Assembly (NCBI RefSeq): GCF_024746795.1
Contig: NZ_CP080524.1
Coordinates: 2,396,001 to 2,460,000 of the forward strand
Reading direction: 5' to 3'
Origin: Mesorhizobium sp. AR10
GTDB lineage: Bacteria; Pseudomonadota; Alphaproteobacteria; Rhizobiales; Rhizobiaceae
DNA: 64,000 nucleotides
Below the pieces are notes generated by a model. That model was not told the DNA's origin, did no database searches, and saw only the letters and a list, made by a program, of their open reading frames with translations. Numbering within the stretch: the first letter of the stretch is position 1; each line of letters starts with the position of its first letter. Of the stretch, positions 36,332 to 45,406 are shown piece after piece. The position numbers and the translations under genes are program-made.

Positions 36332-38743
36332 ATGGCAAAGGGGAATCACAAGAGGGTACGCGGCAAGCCGCAAACCCATAGCCTGCTGGAGCACTACCAG
36401 CCGATCGACGGCGTCGTCGACGAGATGGTCGATGCATCGGGCAATCCCCGCCCGGCCTGGAAGAACTTCATCGAGGCGCTGGAAGAACTGGGCCCCGAAA
36501 AGCTCGCCCAGCGCTTTGCCCGTGCCGACCAGTATCTGCGCGATGCCGGCGTCTATTACCGCGTCTACGACAAGGCCGGCGCCAATGAGCGCGAATGGCC
36601 GCTGGCGCATGTTCCCTTGCTGATCGAGGACAAGGAATGGGCTGACATCAGCGCCGGTCTCGTCCAGCGGGCCGAACTGTTCGAGGAAACGATCGCCGAC
36701 ATCTACGGGCCGAACCGGCTGATCGAGAAGGGCATCCTGCCGGCTGGACTGATCGCAGCCAGCCCGGAATATTTGCGGCCCGTTGTCGGCACCAGGCCGG
36801 CCGGTGGCCATTTCCTGCATTTCTGCGCATTCGAGCTCGGCCGCGGACCGGACGGACGGTGGTGGGTGCTGGGCGATCGCACACAGGCACCGTCGGGAGC
36901 TGGTTTTGCGCTGGAAAACCGCGTTGCCACCACGCGTGCGCTGTCCGACATCTATGGCGAGATGCATGTGCATCGACTTGCCGGTTTCTTCCGACGCTTC
37001 CGCGATGCGCTGATCGGCATGGCCAAGGCGACCGGCGGCCGCGTCGCCATCCTGACGCCGGGACCGCTCAACGAAACCTATTACGAGCATGCCTATATCG
37101 CCCGCTATCTCGGCATCATGCTGCTCGAAGGCGAGGATCTGACCGTCTCGGGCGGCAGACTGATGGTGCGCACGGTTTCGGGGCTGAAGCCGGTCGGCGT
37201 GCTGTGGCGGCGGCTCGACGCAGCCTTCGCCGATCCGCTCGAACTGCGGTCGGATTCGCAGATCGGTACGCCGGGGTTGGTCGAAGCGATCCGCCAGGGC
37301 GCTGTTTCGACGGTCAACGCGCTGGGCTCGGGCCTGATGGAAACGCGCGCACTACTCGCCTTCCTGCCGGAGATTTCGCGCGCCCTGCGGGGCGAAGAGC
37401 TCCTGTTGCCAAGCGTCGCGACGTGGTGGTGCGGACAAGAATCCGAACGCGCGCATGTGCTGGCCAATATCGACCGCATGGTGATCGGGCCGGCTCTGTC
37501 GACAAGACTGGCTTTCGAGGATGACGAATCGACAAAGCTCGGCTCGGCCCTGTCCGCCGGGGAACGGGCCGAATTGATTGCGCGGATCGAACGCGACGGC
37601 GGCGACTTCGTCGGCCAGGAAGCGGTGACGCTTTCGACGACGCCGGTCTATGTCGGCGGCTGGCTGGAACCACGCCCGGCAAGCCTACGTGTTTATCTGG
37701 CGCGAACGGCCGATGGCTGGACGGTGATGCCCGGCGGGTTCGCCCGCGTCGGCTTTTCACTCGACCCGACGGCCATCGCCATGCAGCGCGGCGGCCAGGC
37801 GGCGGATGTCTGGGTGGTCAGCGACAGAGCGGTGGAGCGCGAAACGCTGCTGCCGCAGGAGCATGACAGTTTCACCCGCACCATGCCGGGCAGCCTGCCC
37901 AGCCGCGCGGCGGAGAACCTGACATGGCTCGGCCGCTACATCGAGCGATCGGAAGACACGGTGCGCATCCTGCGCGCCTATCACGTGCGGCTGGCCGAGA
38001 CGTCAGACCCGGATATGCCGCTGCTTGCCGATGTCAGAGACTATCTCGACCCCTTCGGCATCGACCTTGAATCGGCCATCCCGTCCGGTCTCATCGGCAC
38101 GCTGGACAGCGCCGTCTACAGCGCCGGGCAGATCCGCGACCGTTTTTCGCCCGATGGCTGGCTGGCGCTGAAGGATCTGTCGAAGACGGTCCATCAGTTC
38201 GCCACGACGGTGGCGCCAGGCGACGACGCGACGCGGGCGATGACGGTCCTCCTGCGCAAGCTTGCCGGTTTTTCCGGCCTGCTGCATGAGAACATGTACC
38301 GCTTCACCGGCTGGCGCTTCCTGGAGATCGGCCGGCGGCTGGAACGCGGCATCCAGATCGCCCGCACGCTGGCCCGGCTGACCAGGGCACAAGCACCCGA
38401 CGGCGCGCTCGACATGATGCTGGAGATCGGCGACAGCGTCATGACTCACCGGCGGCAGTATCCGGTGCAGGCCGGCAGGCGAACGGTGATCGACCTCCTG
38501 GTGCTCGATCCGCTCAACCCACGCTCGATCCTTTTCCAACTCGAACGGCTGAAGGCTGAAATCGGGCTGTTGCCCGCTATCGGTGGCGAGGGGCATATGT
38601 CGCTGGCGGCGAAGGAGATCCTGCAGCTCAACACCGCGATAGCCATCAAGGAGCCTTCGGACATGACGGCGAAGGCCCTGGACGATCTCGCCAATGAGAT
38701 CGGCGGCCTCTACAACAGCCTCGCCAAAGCCTATTTCGGGTAA
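36332..38743 (+). CDS. Circularly permuted ATP-grasp / alpha-E fusion protein
   Basis: An 803-residue fusion. Residues about 60-480 match the circularly permuted ATP-grasp (DUF404-like) domain, with GWWVLGDRTQAPSG-like ATP-site residues (RWWVLGDRTQAPSGAGFALENR), NETYYEHAYIARYLGI and LLPSVATWWCGQ. Residues about 515-800 match the helical alpha-E (DUF403) domain, starting SRAAENLTWLGRYIERSEDTVRILRAYH. In many bacteria these are separate genes; here they are joined. The protein begins 6 bases after the transglutaminase-DUF2126 gene. The ATP-grasp domain predicts an ATP-dependent amide or peptide ligase. Confidence 0.9.
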   Translation: MAKGNHKRVRGKPQTHSLLEHYQPIDGVVDEMVDASGNPRPAWKNFIEALEELGPEKLAQRFARADQYLRDAGVYYRVYDKAGANEREWPLAHVPLLIEDKEWADISAGLVQRAELFEETIADIYGPNRLIEKGILPAGLIAASPEYLRPVVGTRPAGGHFLHFCAFELGRGPDGRWWVLGDRTQAPSGAGFALENRVATTRALSDIYGEMHVHRLAGFFRRFRDALIGMAKATGGRVAILTPGPLNETYYEHAYIARYLGIMLLEGEDLTVSGGRLMVRTVSGLKPVGVLWRRLDAAFADPLELRSDSQIGTPGLVEAIRQGAVSTVNALGSGLMETRALLAFLPEISRALRGEELLLPSVATWWCGQESERAHVLANIDRMVIGPALSTRLAFEDDESTKLGSALSAGERAELIARIERDGGDFVGQEAVTLSTTPVYVGGWLEPRPASLRVYLARTADGWTVMPGGFARVGFSLDPTAIAMQRGGQAADVWVVSDRAVERETLLPQEHDSFTRTMPGSLPSRAAENLTWLGRYIERSEDTVRILRAYHVRLAETSDPDMPLLADVRDYLDPFGIDLESAIPSGLIGTLDSAVYSAGQIRDRFSPDGWLALKDLSKTVHQFATTVAPGDDATRAMTVLLRKLAGFSGLLHENMYRFTGWRFLEIGRRLERGIQIARTLARLTRAQAPDGALDMMLEIGDSVMTHRRQYPVQAGRRTVIDLLVLDPLNPRSILFQLERLKAEIGLLPAIGGEGHMSLAAKEILQLNTAIAIKEPSDMTAKALDDLANEIGGLYNSLAKAYFG

Positions 38744-38751
38744 AGGCGGGC

Positions 38752-39636
38752 ATGCTCTACGACATCAGGCTCCATCTGCGCTACGACTATGACGCTGCGG
38801 CCGGCGGCGGCCGCCATCAGGTGCGCGTGTTGCCGCCGACGATCGCCGGCGTGCAGCGGGTGATCGCCGCTTCGCTGTCGTTTGCGCCGGCGCCGAGCGA
38901 ACGCTTGGATTTTGCCGATTTCTTCGGCAACAACGTCACCTCGATCGCCTTTCGCGACGCTCACGACGCGCTCGACATCAGAATGAGCGCGCGCGTGGCC
39001 GTGTCGCGGCCGGAGCCCGGGCTCGACGTCTCGCCCGACATTCAACAACTGCGGGCCGAACTCGGCACGGTGCGGTCGCTGTCGCCTGATGCACCGCATC
39101 ACTTTCTGGCGGCCAGCGATCATGCCGGCATCGATGCGGCGATCACTGCCTATGCGCGAGACAGCGTCGGCAGCTCGACCGTCGGTACGGCTATGGATCT
39201 GTGCAACCGCATTCACCGTGATTTCACCTATGACGGCAAGGCGACCACCGTTCGGACGAAGGCCAGCGACGCGTTCAGCCTGAAGCGGGGCGTCTGTCAG
39301 GATTTTTCGCACATCATGATTGCGGGGCTGCGCGGCCTGGGCATCCCCGCCGGCTATGTCAGCGGGTTCCTGCGCACCATTCCGCCGAAGGGCAAGCCTC
39401 GGCTCGAAGGAGCCGACGCCATGCATGCCTGGGTTAGGGTGTGGTGCGGGCGCGATGCCGGCTGGCAGGAGTTCGATCCGACCAACGGCATGCGGGCAAG
39501 CAATGACCACATCACTGTCGGCTATGGCCGCGACTACTCGGATGTGGCGCCGATCGTTGGTGTCTTGAAAACCACCGGGGGGCAAGTCGGCGACCAGGCG
39601 GTAGACGTCATTCCGGTCGTGCTCGAGAAGGCTTGA
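38752..39636 (+). CDS. Transglutaminase-like cysteine protease-fold protein
   Basis: A 294-residue stand-alone transglutaminase-domain protein. The N-terminal beta domain (IRLHLRYDYDAAAGGG) is followed by the core with catalytic C182 (GVCQDFSH), H225 (AMHAWVRVW) and D242 (EFDPTNG). It starts 8 bases after the ATP-grasp/alpha-E stop, so the three genes form one operon. Bacterial members are predicted peptidases or peptide-transferases rather than classic crosslinkers. Confidence 0.92.
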   Translation: MLYDIRLHLRYDYDAAAGGGRHQVRVLPPTIAGVQRVIAASLSFAPAPSERLDFADFFGNNVTSIAFRDAHDALDIRMSARVAVSRPEPGLDVSPDIQQLRAELGTVRSLSPDAPHHFLAASDHAGIDAAITAYARDSVGSSTVGTAMDLCNRIHRDFTYDGKATTVRTKASDAFSLKRGVCQDFSHIMIAGLRGLGIPAGYVSGFLRTIPPKGKPRLEGADAMHAWVRVWCGRDAGWQEFDPTNGMRASNDHITVGYGRDYSDVAPIVGVLKTTGGQVGDQAVDVIPVVLEKA

Positions 39637-39768
39637 CGGCGGGCGACGATGCGGATCACGCCGGCGCTTTCGAGCCAGCAAAGATTGCTTCTCAAACGCA
39701 GATACGGCCGCTATCCTAGGCCTCATGCAGGGGGACGCCGGCGCGCATGAAATGCACCGGTGTAGGGT

Positions 39769-40710
39769 TTGTCATTGAAAGCGGTCAGCGTCGTCATTCC
39801 AGCACATAATGCGGCGGCAACCATCGCCGGCACGCTGGCTTCACTTCGTTCGGAGGTTGAGGTCATCGGCGAGGTGCTGCTGGTCGACGATTCGTCGTCG
39901 GATGGCACAGCAGCCGTCGCGCAAGACGCAGCTTCGCAACTGTCATTGCCGTTGCGCGTGCTCAAGGGCACCTGCCGAGACGCAGGCGGCGCCCGCAATC
40001 TGGCACTGGCGCAGGCAAGTTGCCCCTGGATATACATGATCGACGCCGACGATCTGCATCTGGAAGGCGGGCTACGGTCGCTGCTGCTGCGGGCGGAGGC
40101 CCAGCCGACGGCCGATATGGTGGTCGGCGCCTTTCGCCGACGGACCAATGGCGAGGATCGGCATATAAAGTTTCCGGCCGGCTATACGGCCACCAGCATC
40201 GCCAATGCTTCAGCCTATCTGCAAGGTCACATCCGCTCGATTGCCGTGGGCAGCGCCCTGGTGTCCCGGAGCGTGGTCGGCGATACAAGGTTCCCGACCG
40301 GGCTCGCCTATGACGAGGACACATTGTTCTGGGTGCGGTTGATGAGCAGGGCCTCACTAGCCGTGATTACACAGCCTGTCATGATCTACGTCGTTTCGGC
40401 GGAGCGCTCCGACAATCGTTTCACGATCAACCCGGCGCAACGTTTCCTCGACTGGCACCTGGCGTTGCGCAAGCTCACCGACTGCGGCATTCCGAAGTCG
40501 GCGCTCAAGGTCAGGGAAGGCCTGGTCGCCCTCAAGATCGCCCGTGTCCACTACACACGCGGCGACCTGGAGACCGCGGCGCGGTTCCTCGCCGTGGCCA
40601 CGGCGGCGCCGAAGGTTCCCTCGGATGTCTGGCGCTGCATGCGCTACCAATTCAAGCTTGCGGTGCGCCGCCGTTTTTCATTTCCGCAAGCCCAGCTGCA
40701 AAGTGCCTGA
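39769..40710 (+). CDS. Family 2 glycosyltransferase
   Basis: A 313-residue GT-A-fold glycosyltransferase. The nucleotide-sugar region begins VSVVIPAHNAAATIAGTLASL, followed by VDDSSSDGTAAVA and the DxD metal motif in MIDADD. No membrane helix is obvious. It starts at TTG 39769 (a second TTG at 39775 is also possible). It is first of three overlapping genes. It is likely to act on cell-surface polysaccharide or glycoconjugates. Confidence 0.88.
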   Translation: MSLKAVSVVIPAHNAAATIAGTLASLRSEVEVIGEVLLVDDSSSDGTAAVAQDAASQLSLPLRVLKGTCRDAGGARNLALAQASCPWIYMIDADDLHLEGGLRSLLLRAEAQPTADMVVGAFRRRTNGEDRHIKFPAGYTATSIANASAYLQGHIRSIAVGSALVSRSVVGDTRFPTGLAYDEDTLFWVRLMSRASLAVITQPVMIYVVSAERSDNRFTINPAQRFLDWHLALRKLTDCGIPKSALKVREGLVALKIARVHYTRGDLETAARFLAVATAAPKVPSDVWRCMRYQFKLAVRRRFSFPQAQLQSA

Positions 40711-41593
40711 TTCAGACCCGCCGAAGCTTGCCGTCATTGTCATTGGCCACCGCGCGCCGGCTCGAATCGTCGAGGCGGTGACATCTCTCCTTGGTCAGAA
40801 TACGCCGCTCGAGATCGTTGTGGTCAACTCAGGTGGAGGGGAGGCGCGTGCACTGCTGGCTGCCGCCGGGCTCGAGGTGCCGGTGATCGAGGTCAGTCGG
40901 ACGTTGTTCGTTGGTGCGGCCCGCAACGTGGGTATTGCGGCGACGCAAGCGCCGTTCGTCGGCTTTCTTGCAGACGATTGTCTTGCCTGCCCCGGGTGGG
41001 CTGAAACACGGCTGCGGCGGCATCTGGCCGGCGACCGCGCCGTGGCGAGCGCCATCGTGAACAGCCATCCGCGCAATCTGATTGCTTGTGCGGCTCACTT
41101 GGTGACGTTCATGCGGCGTCTTCCCGGTCTGCCGGCGGATCAGGCACTGCGCTACGGCGTGTCGTTCGACCGCCGGTTGTTCGATGAATATGGGTTGTTC
41201 GATGAAATGATACCTATTGCTGAAGACACCGAATTTCTAAAGCGGTTGCCGCAGGTACTGCAGCCGGTTTGGGAACCGGGGGTACGAACGGTTCATCGCA
41301 ACGAAACACGGCTGCTCGGATTGCTTGCCGATCAGTACGTGCGTGGCTATCGCCGCGGCGATTATCTGGCCGCGTCCACCCGAAACACGCCCTTTCGGTT
41401 TTTTCGCGACACTTTTCGCGACCGGCGCCAGGTCCGCAAATTGGCAAAGGTCGGGCTCTCCGGACCGGACCTGACTTTTGCCATGCGATCCATGCCAGTT
41501 GTCTGGCTTGCCCTGTTGGTCAAGTCTGTGGGCGTCTATGCCGGCGCGCGTAATCGCGGGAAAGCGAACTGGCGACAAAAGAATGATCACTAG
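40703..41593 (+). CDS. Family 2 glycosyltransferase
   Basis: A 296-residue GT2 protein starting at GTG 40703, within the last 8 bases of the preceding gene. It begins KLAVIVIGHRAPARIVEAVTSLLGQ and has IVVVNSGGGEARALLAAA and the metal-binding-type FLADDCLACPGW. The frame can be read upstream to 40544 but that part is the out-of-frame end of the first gene. The stop overlaps the next gene by 11 bases. Confidence 0.85.
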   Translation: MPDSDPPKLAVIVIGHRAPARIVEAVTSLLGQNTPLEIVVVNSGGGEARALLAAAGLEVPVIEVSRTLFVGAARNVGIAATQAPFVGFLADDCLACPGWAETRLRRHLAGDRAVASAIVNSHPRNLIACAAHLVTFMRRLPGLPADQALRYGVSFDRRLFDEYGLFDEMIPIAEDTEFLKRLPQVLQPVWEPGVRTVHRNETRLLGLLADQYVRGYRRGDYLAASTRNTPFRFFRDTFRDRRQVRKLAKVGLSGPDLTFAMRSMPVVWLALLVKSVGVYAGARNRGKANWRQKNDH

Positions 41594-42347
41594 CCAAATT
41601 AGACCTCGACGCTGGCGACGGAGCGGACTGTTCTGGACGCAGCAGAGAACGATCGCGGTTTTCAGCTATCGCTATGATTCGCATCTGGTTCCCGATCTGA
41701 TCGCCAATGTCGATCCGGTCGTCGATGGCTGGATTGCCTATGACGATCGTGGGGCGACTGACGTTTTCAGCAATGAGCCGCAACGGCGGCAGCTCTTGCT
41801 CGAAGCGGCGCATGAAGCTGGCGCCGACTGGATTCTGGCTATTGATCCCGACGAGCGGCTGGAACGCGGCGCTGCGGATCGAGTCAGGCAATTGACGAGC
41901 GGTCACAGACGCATTGCCTGGGGGTTTCGGTTCCGCGAAATGTATTCGCCGACCGAGTACCGGGTTGATGGGCTGTGGGGCGAGAAAATTCAGCATCGTC
42001 TGTTCAGAGCTTATGATCCGGCCAACTACCGGTCACAGGACCTGCATGGACTCTGGTATCCTTCCGATCTTGGTTTTAAGGCCAGGAATAGCGGGCTCAA
42101 CCTCTATCATCTGAAAATGATCGAGCCAAAGCGGCGGATTGCTCGCCGCGATCTCTATCACCATCTCGACCCGAGACATTTGCATCAGGAGGTGGGCTAC
42201 GACTATCTCGCTGAAGAGGCAGGCGCTGTGTTCGATCAGATTCCGCCCGGACGCGACTATCGCCCGCTTCATGTCGATGACGGCGGCCTTTGGATGGCTG
42301 CTGTCCGGCAGGCACCAACGGCAAGCAGGCCTGACGAAATTCCATAG
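41583..42347 (+). CDS. Glycosyltransferase-like protein
   Basis: A 254-residue protein starting at ATG 41583 inside the end of the second glycosyltransferase gene. It has a GT-A-like core: AVFSYRYDSHLVPDLIANV, VDGWIAYDD, and a DxD-like LAIDPDERLERGA. The remaining half is rich in aromatic and basic residues, and no canonical GT2 nucleotide loop is clear. It is probably a diverged glycosyltransferase that acts with the two preceding genes. Confidence 0.7.
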   Translation: MITSQIRPRRWRRSGLFWTQQRTIAVFSYRYDSHLVPDLIANVDPVVDGWIAYDDRGATDVFSNEPQRRQLLLEAAHEAGADWILAIDPDERLERGAADRVRQLTSGHRRIAWGFRFREMYSPTEYRVDGLWGEKIQHRLFRAYDPANYRSQDLHGLWYPSDLGFKARNSGLNLYHLKMIEPKRRIARRDLYHHLDPRHLHQEVGYDYLAEEAGAVFDQIPPGRDYRPLHVDDGGLWMAAVRQAPTASRPDEIP

Positions 42348-42407
42348 AGCACGTGGAACCAGCTGCCGGTCCCGCAGCTTATCTACGGGAAATTCCGTGG
42401 AGAGGAC

Positions 42408-43499
42408 ATGCTGGAAAAATCCGGGTCGCTATCCGACCGATCGGCTGCCGGCGAGGCTGCACCAAGGAACGGGGCGCAGGCCTCGGCCGATCAAGCCTCG
42501 CTTACCTACATCACCGATACCGAGCTCGGTATTCGCCGTCTGCGCGCCGGCAAGGGATTTGCGTACAAGGCGCCCAACGACCGGGCCATAGGCGAGCGCA
42601 CCCTTGCCCGGATCAAGGCGCTCGCCATACCGCCGGCCTGGACGCATGTGTGGATTTCGCCCGATGCCACCGGTCACATCCAGGCGACGGGCAGGGACCA
42701 GCGGGGACGCAAGCAGTACCGATATCATCCGCAATGGGCACAGGAGCGCGACGGCGCCAAATATTCGAGCCTTGTTGCCTTTGCCGAAAACCTGCCTGAA
42801 TTGCGGCGTCGGATTGATGCCGACCTGCGCCGTCACGGACTTCCGCTGGAACGCGTGGTGGCGGCGATCGTCTGGCTGCTCGACAACACGATGATCCGCG
42901 TCGGCAATGCCGCCTATGCCCGCGACAACAAGAGTTTCGGACTGACCACGCTGCGCGATCGCCATGTCGACATCAAGGGATCGAGCCTGCGCTTCGCGTT
43001 CAAGGGCAAGTCCGGCAAGGAATGGAAACTGAAACTCGTTGATCGCCGCATCGCCAAGATCGTGCGCGGGGCGCAGGATCTGCCGGGCCAGAAGCTGTTC
43101 CAGTATCTCGACGAAGACGCAAACAGGCGACCGGTCCGCTCCGACGATGTCAATCGCTACATAAGGGAAGCAGCCAGCGCCGATTTCAGTTCGAAACATT
43201 TCCGAACTTGGGGCGGCACCATCCATGCCGCGTCGTTGCTTGCGCAAACCGAGCGTCCCGAAAGCCAGGCACAGTTGAAAAGGGTGATGAACGGCGTCAT
43301 CGACAAGGTCGCCGAGCGGCTGGGCAACACACGCGCCGTCTGTCGCAAATGCTACATCCATCCGCAGGTCTTCGAAGCCTGGTCGCAAGGACGGCTGCTC
43401 GGCGAACTGACGGATGCGAACAAGCGCAAGCGATCGATACAAGGTCTCGATGACGAGGAAGCCCTCGTCTTGAGATGGTTGAAGGCCAGCCAAGGCTGA
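42408..43499 (+). CDS. DNA topoisomerase IB
   Basis: A 363-residue type IB topoisomerase of the bacterial/poxvirus kind, which relaxes supercoils through a 3-prime phosphotyrosine. The N-terminal DNA-binding part has GIRRLRAGKGFAYK and ARIKALAIPPAW. The catalytic domain shows VVAAIVWLLDNTMIRVGNAAYARDNKSFGLTTLRDRHV and KGKSGKEW, and Y316 in CRKCYIHP is the nucleophile. It is 60 bases after the last glycosyltransferase gene. No functional link to neighbours is evident. Confidence 0.95.
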   Translation: MLEKSGSLSDRSAAGEAAPRNGAQASADQASLTYITDTELGIRRLRAGKGFAYKAPNDRAIGERTLARIKALAIPPAWTHVWISPDATGHIQATGRDQRGRKQYRYHPQWAQERDGAKYSSLVAFAENLPELRRRIDADLRRHGLPLERVVAAIVWLLDNTMIRVGNAAYARDNKSFGLTTLRDRHVDIKGSSLRFAFKGKSGKEWKLKLVDRRIAKIVRGAQDLPGQKLFQYLDEDANRRPVRSDDVNRYIREAASADFSSKHFRTWGGTIHAASLLAQTERPESQAQLKRVMNGVIDKVAERLGNTRAVCRKCYIHPQVFEAWSQGRLLGELTDANKRKRSIQGLDDEEALVLRWLKASQG

Positions 43500-43532
43500 C
43501 GCAAAGTCAGGCGCATTTTTTTATCGACGCCA

Positions 43533-43559
43533 TGTCGGGATCGGTCCTAGTGTTTCGTC
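43533..43559 (+). promoter_or_regulatory. Candidate ECF42 autoregulated promoter
   Basis: TGTCGG (43533-43538), a 17-base spacer and CGTC (43556-43559) lie 25 bases before the YCII gene start. Described ECF42 promoters have a TGTCGA-type -35 and CGTC-type -10, so the site fits self-activation by the sigma factor encoded downstream. Confidence 0.55.
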
Positions 43560-43583
43560 CTTTGACAGAGAAAAGGACATCCC

Positions 43584-43958
43584 ATGCTCTACGCCATCCT
43601 CTGCTACGCCTCCGAAGACGTCGTCTGCTCCTGGAGCAAGGCGCAGGACGACGAGGTCATGGCCAATCTCCTCGACGTCCAGGAAAAGTACGCCAAGGCT
43701 GGCCGGCTCGGCCCGGTGGCGCGGCTGCTGCCGACGACCGCCGCGACGACACTGAGAAAGGTCAAGGGCGAATCGGTCGTCATCGACGGTCCGTTTGCCG
43801 AGACCAAGGAGCAGTTCCTCGGCTTCTACACGCTCGAATGCGCCGATCTCGACGAGGCCGTCGAATTCGCGCGCGAGCTTTCCGAGGTCAATCCCAGCGG
43901 CGGCTCCTACGAGATACGGCCGGTTTCCCTCTTCAATCCCGCCAAGGTTCCCGCATGA
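43584..43958 (+). CDS. YCII/DGPF-domain protein
   Basis: A 124-residue YCII-related protein with MLYAILCYASEDVVCSWSKAQDDEVMANL, VIDGPFAETKEQFLGFYTLECADLDEAV and EIRPVSLF, the DGPF-type consensus. Such genes almost always precede ECF42 sigma factors, and here the stop overlaps the sigma-factor ATG by four bases. Its biochemical function is unknown; a sensor or co-regulatory role has been suggested for the group. Confidence 0.93.
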   Translation: MLYAILCYASEDVVCSWSKAQDDEVMANLLDVQEKYAKAGRLGPVARLLPTTAATTLRKVKGESVVIDGPFAETKEQFLGFYTLECADLDEAVEFARELSEVNPSGGSYEIRPVSLFNPAKVPA

Positions 43959-45229
43959 CCGAACTCGCCTGGATCAGCACGGCGATCAGCACCGCCCGCC
44001 CGCAGGCGATGGGAGCGCTGTTGCGCTACTTTCGCGATCTCGATGCGGCGGAAGAAGCTTTTCAGGATGCTTGCCTGAGAGCGCTGAACAACTGGCCGAA
44101 AAACGGCCCGCCGCGCGATCCGGCAGCCTGGCTGATCTTCGTCGGCCGCAACAGCGGTATCGACGCGGTACGCAAGCGAGCCAAACAGGCGCCGCTTCCG
44201 GAGGAGGATCAGATCTCCGACCTGGAAGATGCCGAGACTGACATCGCCGAGCGGCTTGATGGGGCGCATTACCGCGACGACATATTGCGACTGCTGTTCA
44301 TCTGCTGTCATCCCGACCTGCCGCCGACACAGCAGATCGCGGTGGCGTTGCGCATCGTCTCCGGCCTCACTGTAAAGCAGATCGCCCGCGCCTTCCTTGT
44401 CGGCGAAAGCGCCATGGAGCAGCGCATCACCCGCGCCAAGGCGCGCATTGCGGACGCCGGCGTGCCGTTCGAGACGCCGGGCGCGGTCGAGCGTTCGGAG
44501 CGGCTCGCCGCTGTCGCTGCGATGGTCTATCTGATCTTCAACGAGGGCTACTCGACCAACAGCGGCGAGGCGCCGGCCCGCGCGCCGCTCTGCGAAGAGG
44601 CGATCCGGCTGGCCCGACTGCTGCTGAGGCTGTTTCAGACCGAGCCGGAGATCATGGGTCTGGCAGCGCTGCTGCTGCTCCAGCACGCGCGGGCGCCGGC
44701 TCGCTTTGACGCAAATGGCGAGATCGTACTGCTCGAAGACCAGGATCGCAGCCTGTGGAGCCGCAAGATGATCGATGAAGGCCTGGCGCTGGTCGACAAG
44801 GCGCTGCGCCATCAAAAGCCTGGCCCCTACCAGGTGCAAGCGGCAATTGCCGCACTGCATGCGCGGGCGGAAAAGCCGGAGGACACCGACTGGACCGAGA
44901 TCGACCTGCTCTACAGCCTGCTCGAACACATGCAGCCGTCGCCGGTGGTGACGCTCAACCGCGCTGTCGCCGTCTCCAAGGTGCGCGGCCCGGAAGCGGC
45001 ACTTGCGATGATCGAGCCGCTGGAGCAGAGGCTGTCCGGCTATTTCCACTTCTTCGGCCTCAAGGGCGGCCTGCTGATGCAGCTTGGCCGAGGCGAGGAG
45101 GCGCGTGTCGCCTTCGACCGCGCCATCGCGCTTGCCAACACGGCTGCGGAAGCCGCCCATATCCGGATGCATATCGACCGCCTGATGAAAGACGGTGCTG
45201 CGCCGGGTGCTACCAAGGCCGCACTCTGA
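43955..45229 (+). CDS. ECF42-type RNA polymerase sigma factor
   Basis: A 424-residue ECF sigma factor. Region 2 is visible in LLRYFRDLDAAEEAFQDACLRALNNWPKNGPPRDPAAWL and region 4 in PTQQIAVALRIVSGLTVKQIARAFLVGESAMEQRITRAKARI. About 200 extra C-terminal residues with helical repeats (QAAIAALHAR, LNRAVAVSKVRGPEAALAMIEPL) are typical of ECF42 (SigJ-like) and distinguish it from minimal ECFs. A frame open from 43475 exists; ATG 43955 is chosen because it is coupled to the YCII gene. Confidence 0.94.
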   Translation: MTELAWISTAISTARPQAMGALLRYFRDLDAAEEAFQDACLRALNNWPKNGPPRDPAAWLIFVGRNSGIDAVRKRAKQAPLPEEDQISDLEDAETDIAERLDGAHYRDDILRLLFICCHPDLPPTQQIAVALRIVSGLTVKQIARAFLVGESAMEQRITRAKARIADAGVPFETPGAVERSERLAAVAAMVYLIFNEGYSTNSGEAPARAPLCEEAIRLARLLLRLFQTEPEIMGLAALLLLQHARAPARFDANGEIVLLEDQDRSLWSRKMIDEGLALVDKALRHQKPGPYQVQAAIAALHARAEKPEDTDWTEIDLLYSLLEHMQPSPVVTLNRAVAVSKVRGPEAALAMIEPLEQRLSGYFHFFGLKGGLLMQLGRGEEARVAFDRAIALANTAAEAAHIRMHIDRLMKDGAAPGATKAAL

Positions 45230-45406
45230 TCCATCCGTCTGGTTCAATGGTCTGAGCGCTGCTTAGACCATGCCGGGGTGGTGATTTTCCCCTGAAACGA
45301 GTAATGCCACGCCATGACAGCGCCTGATGTGCCGTTCTGCACAGGGGCAGGCATGGCGCAAGGCTTTGACCGACGCCATCAGCGACGGGATGTGAAAGGG
45401 ATAGAA

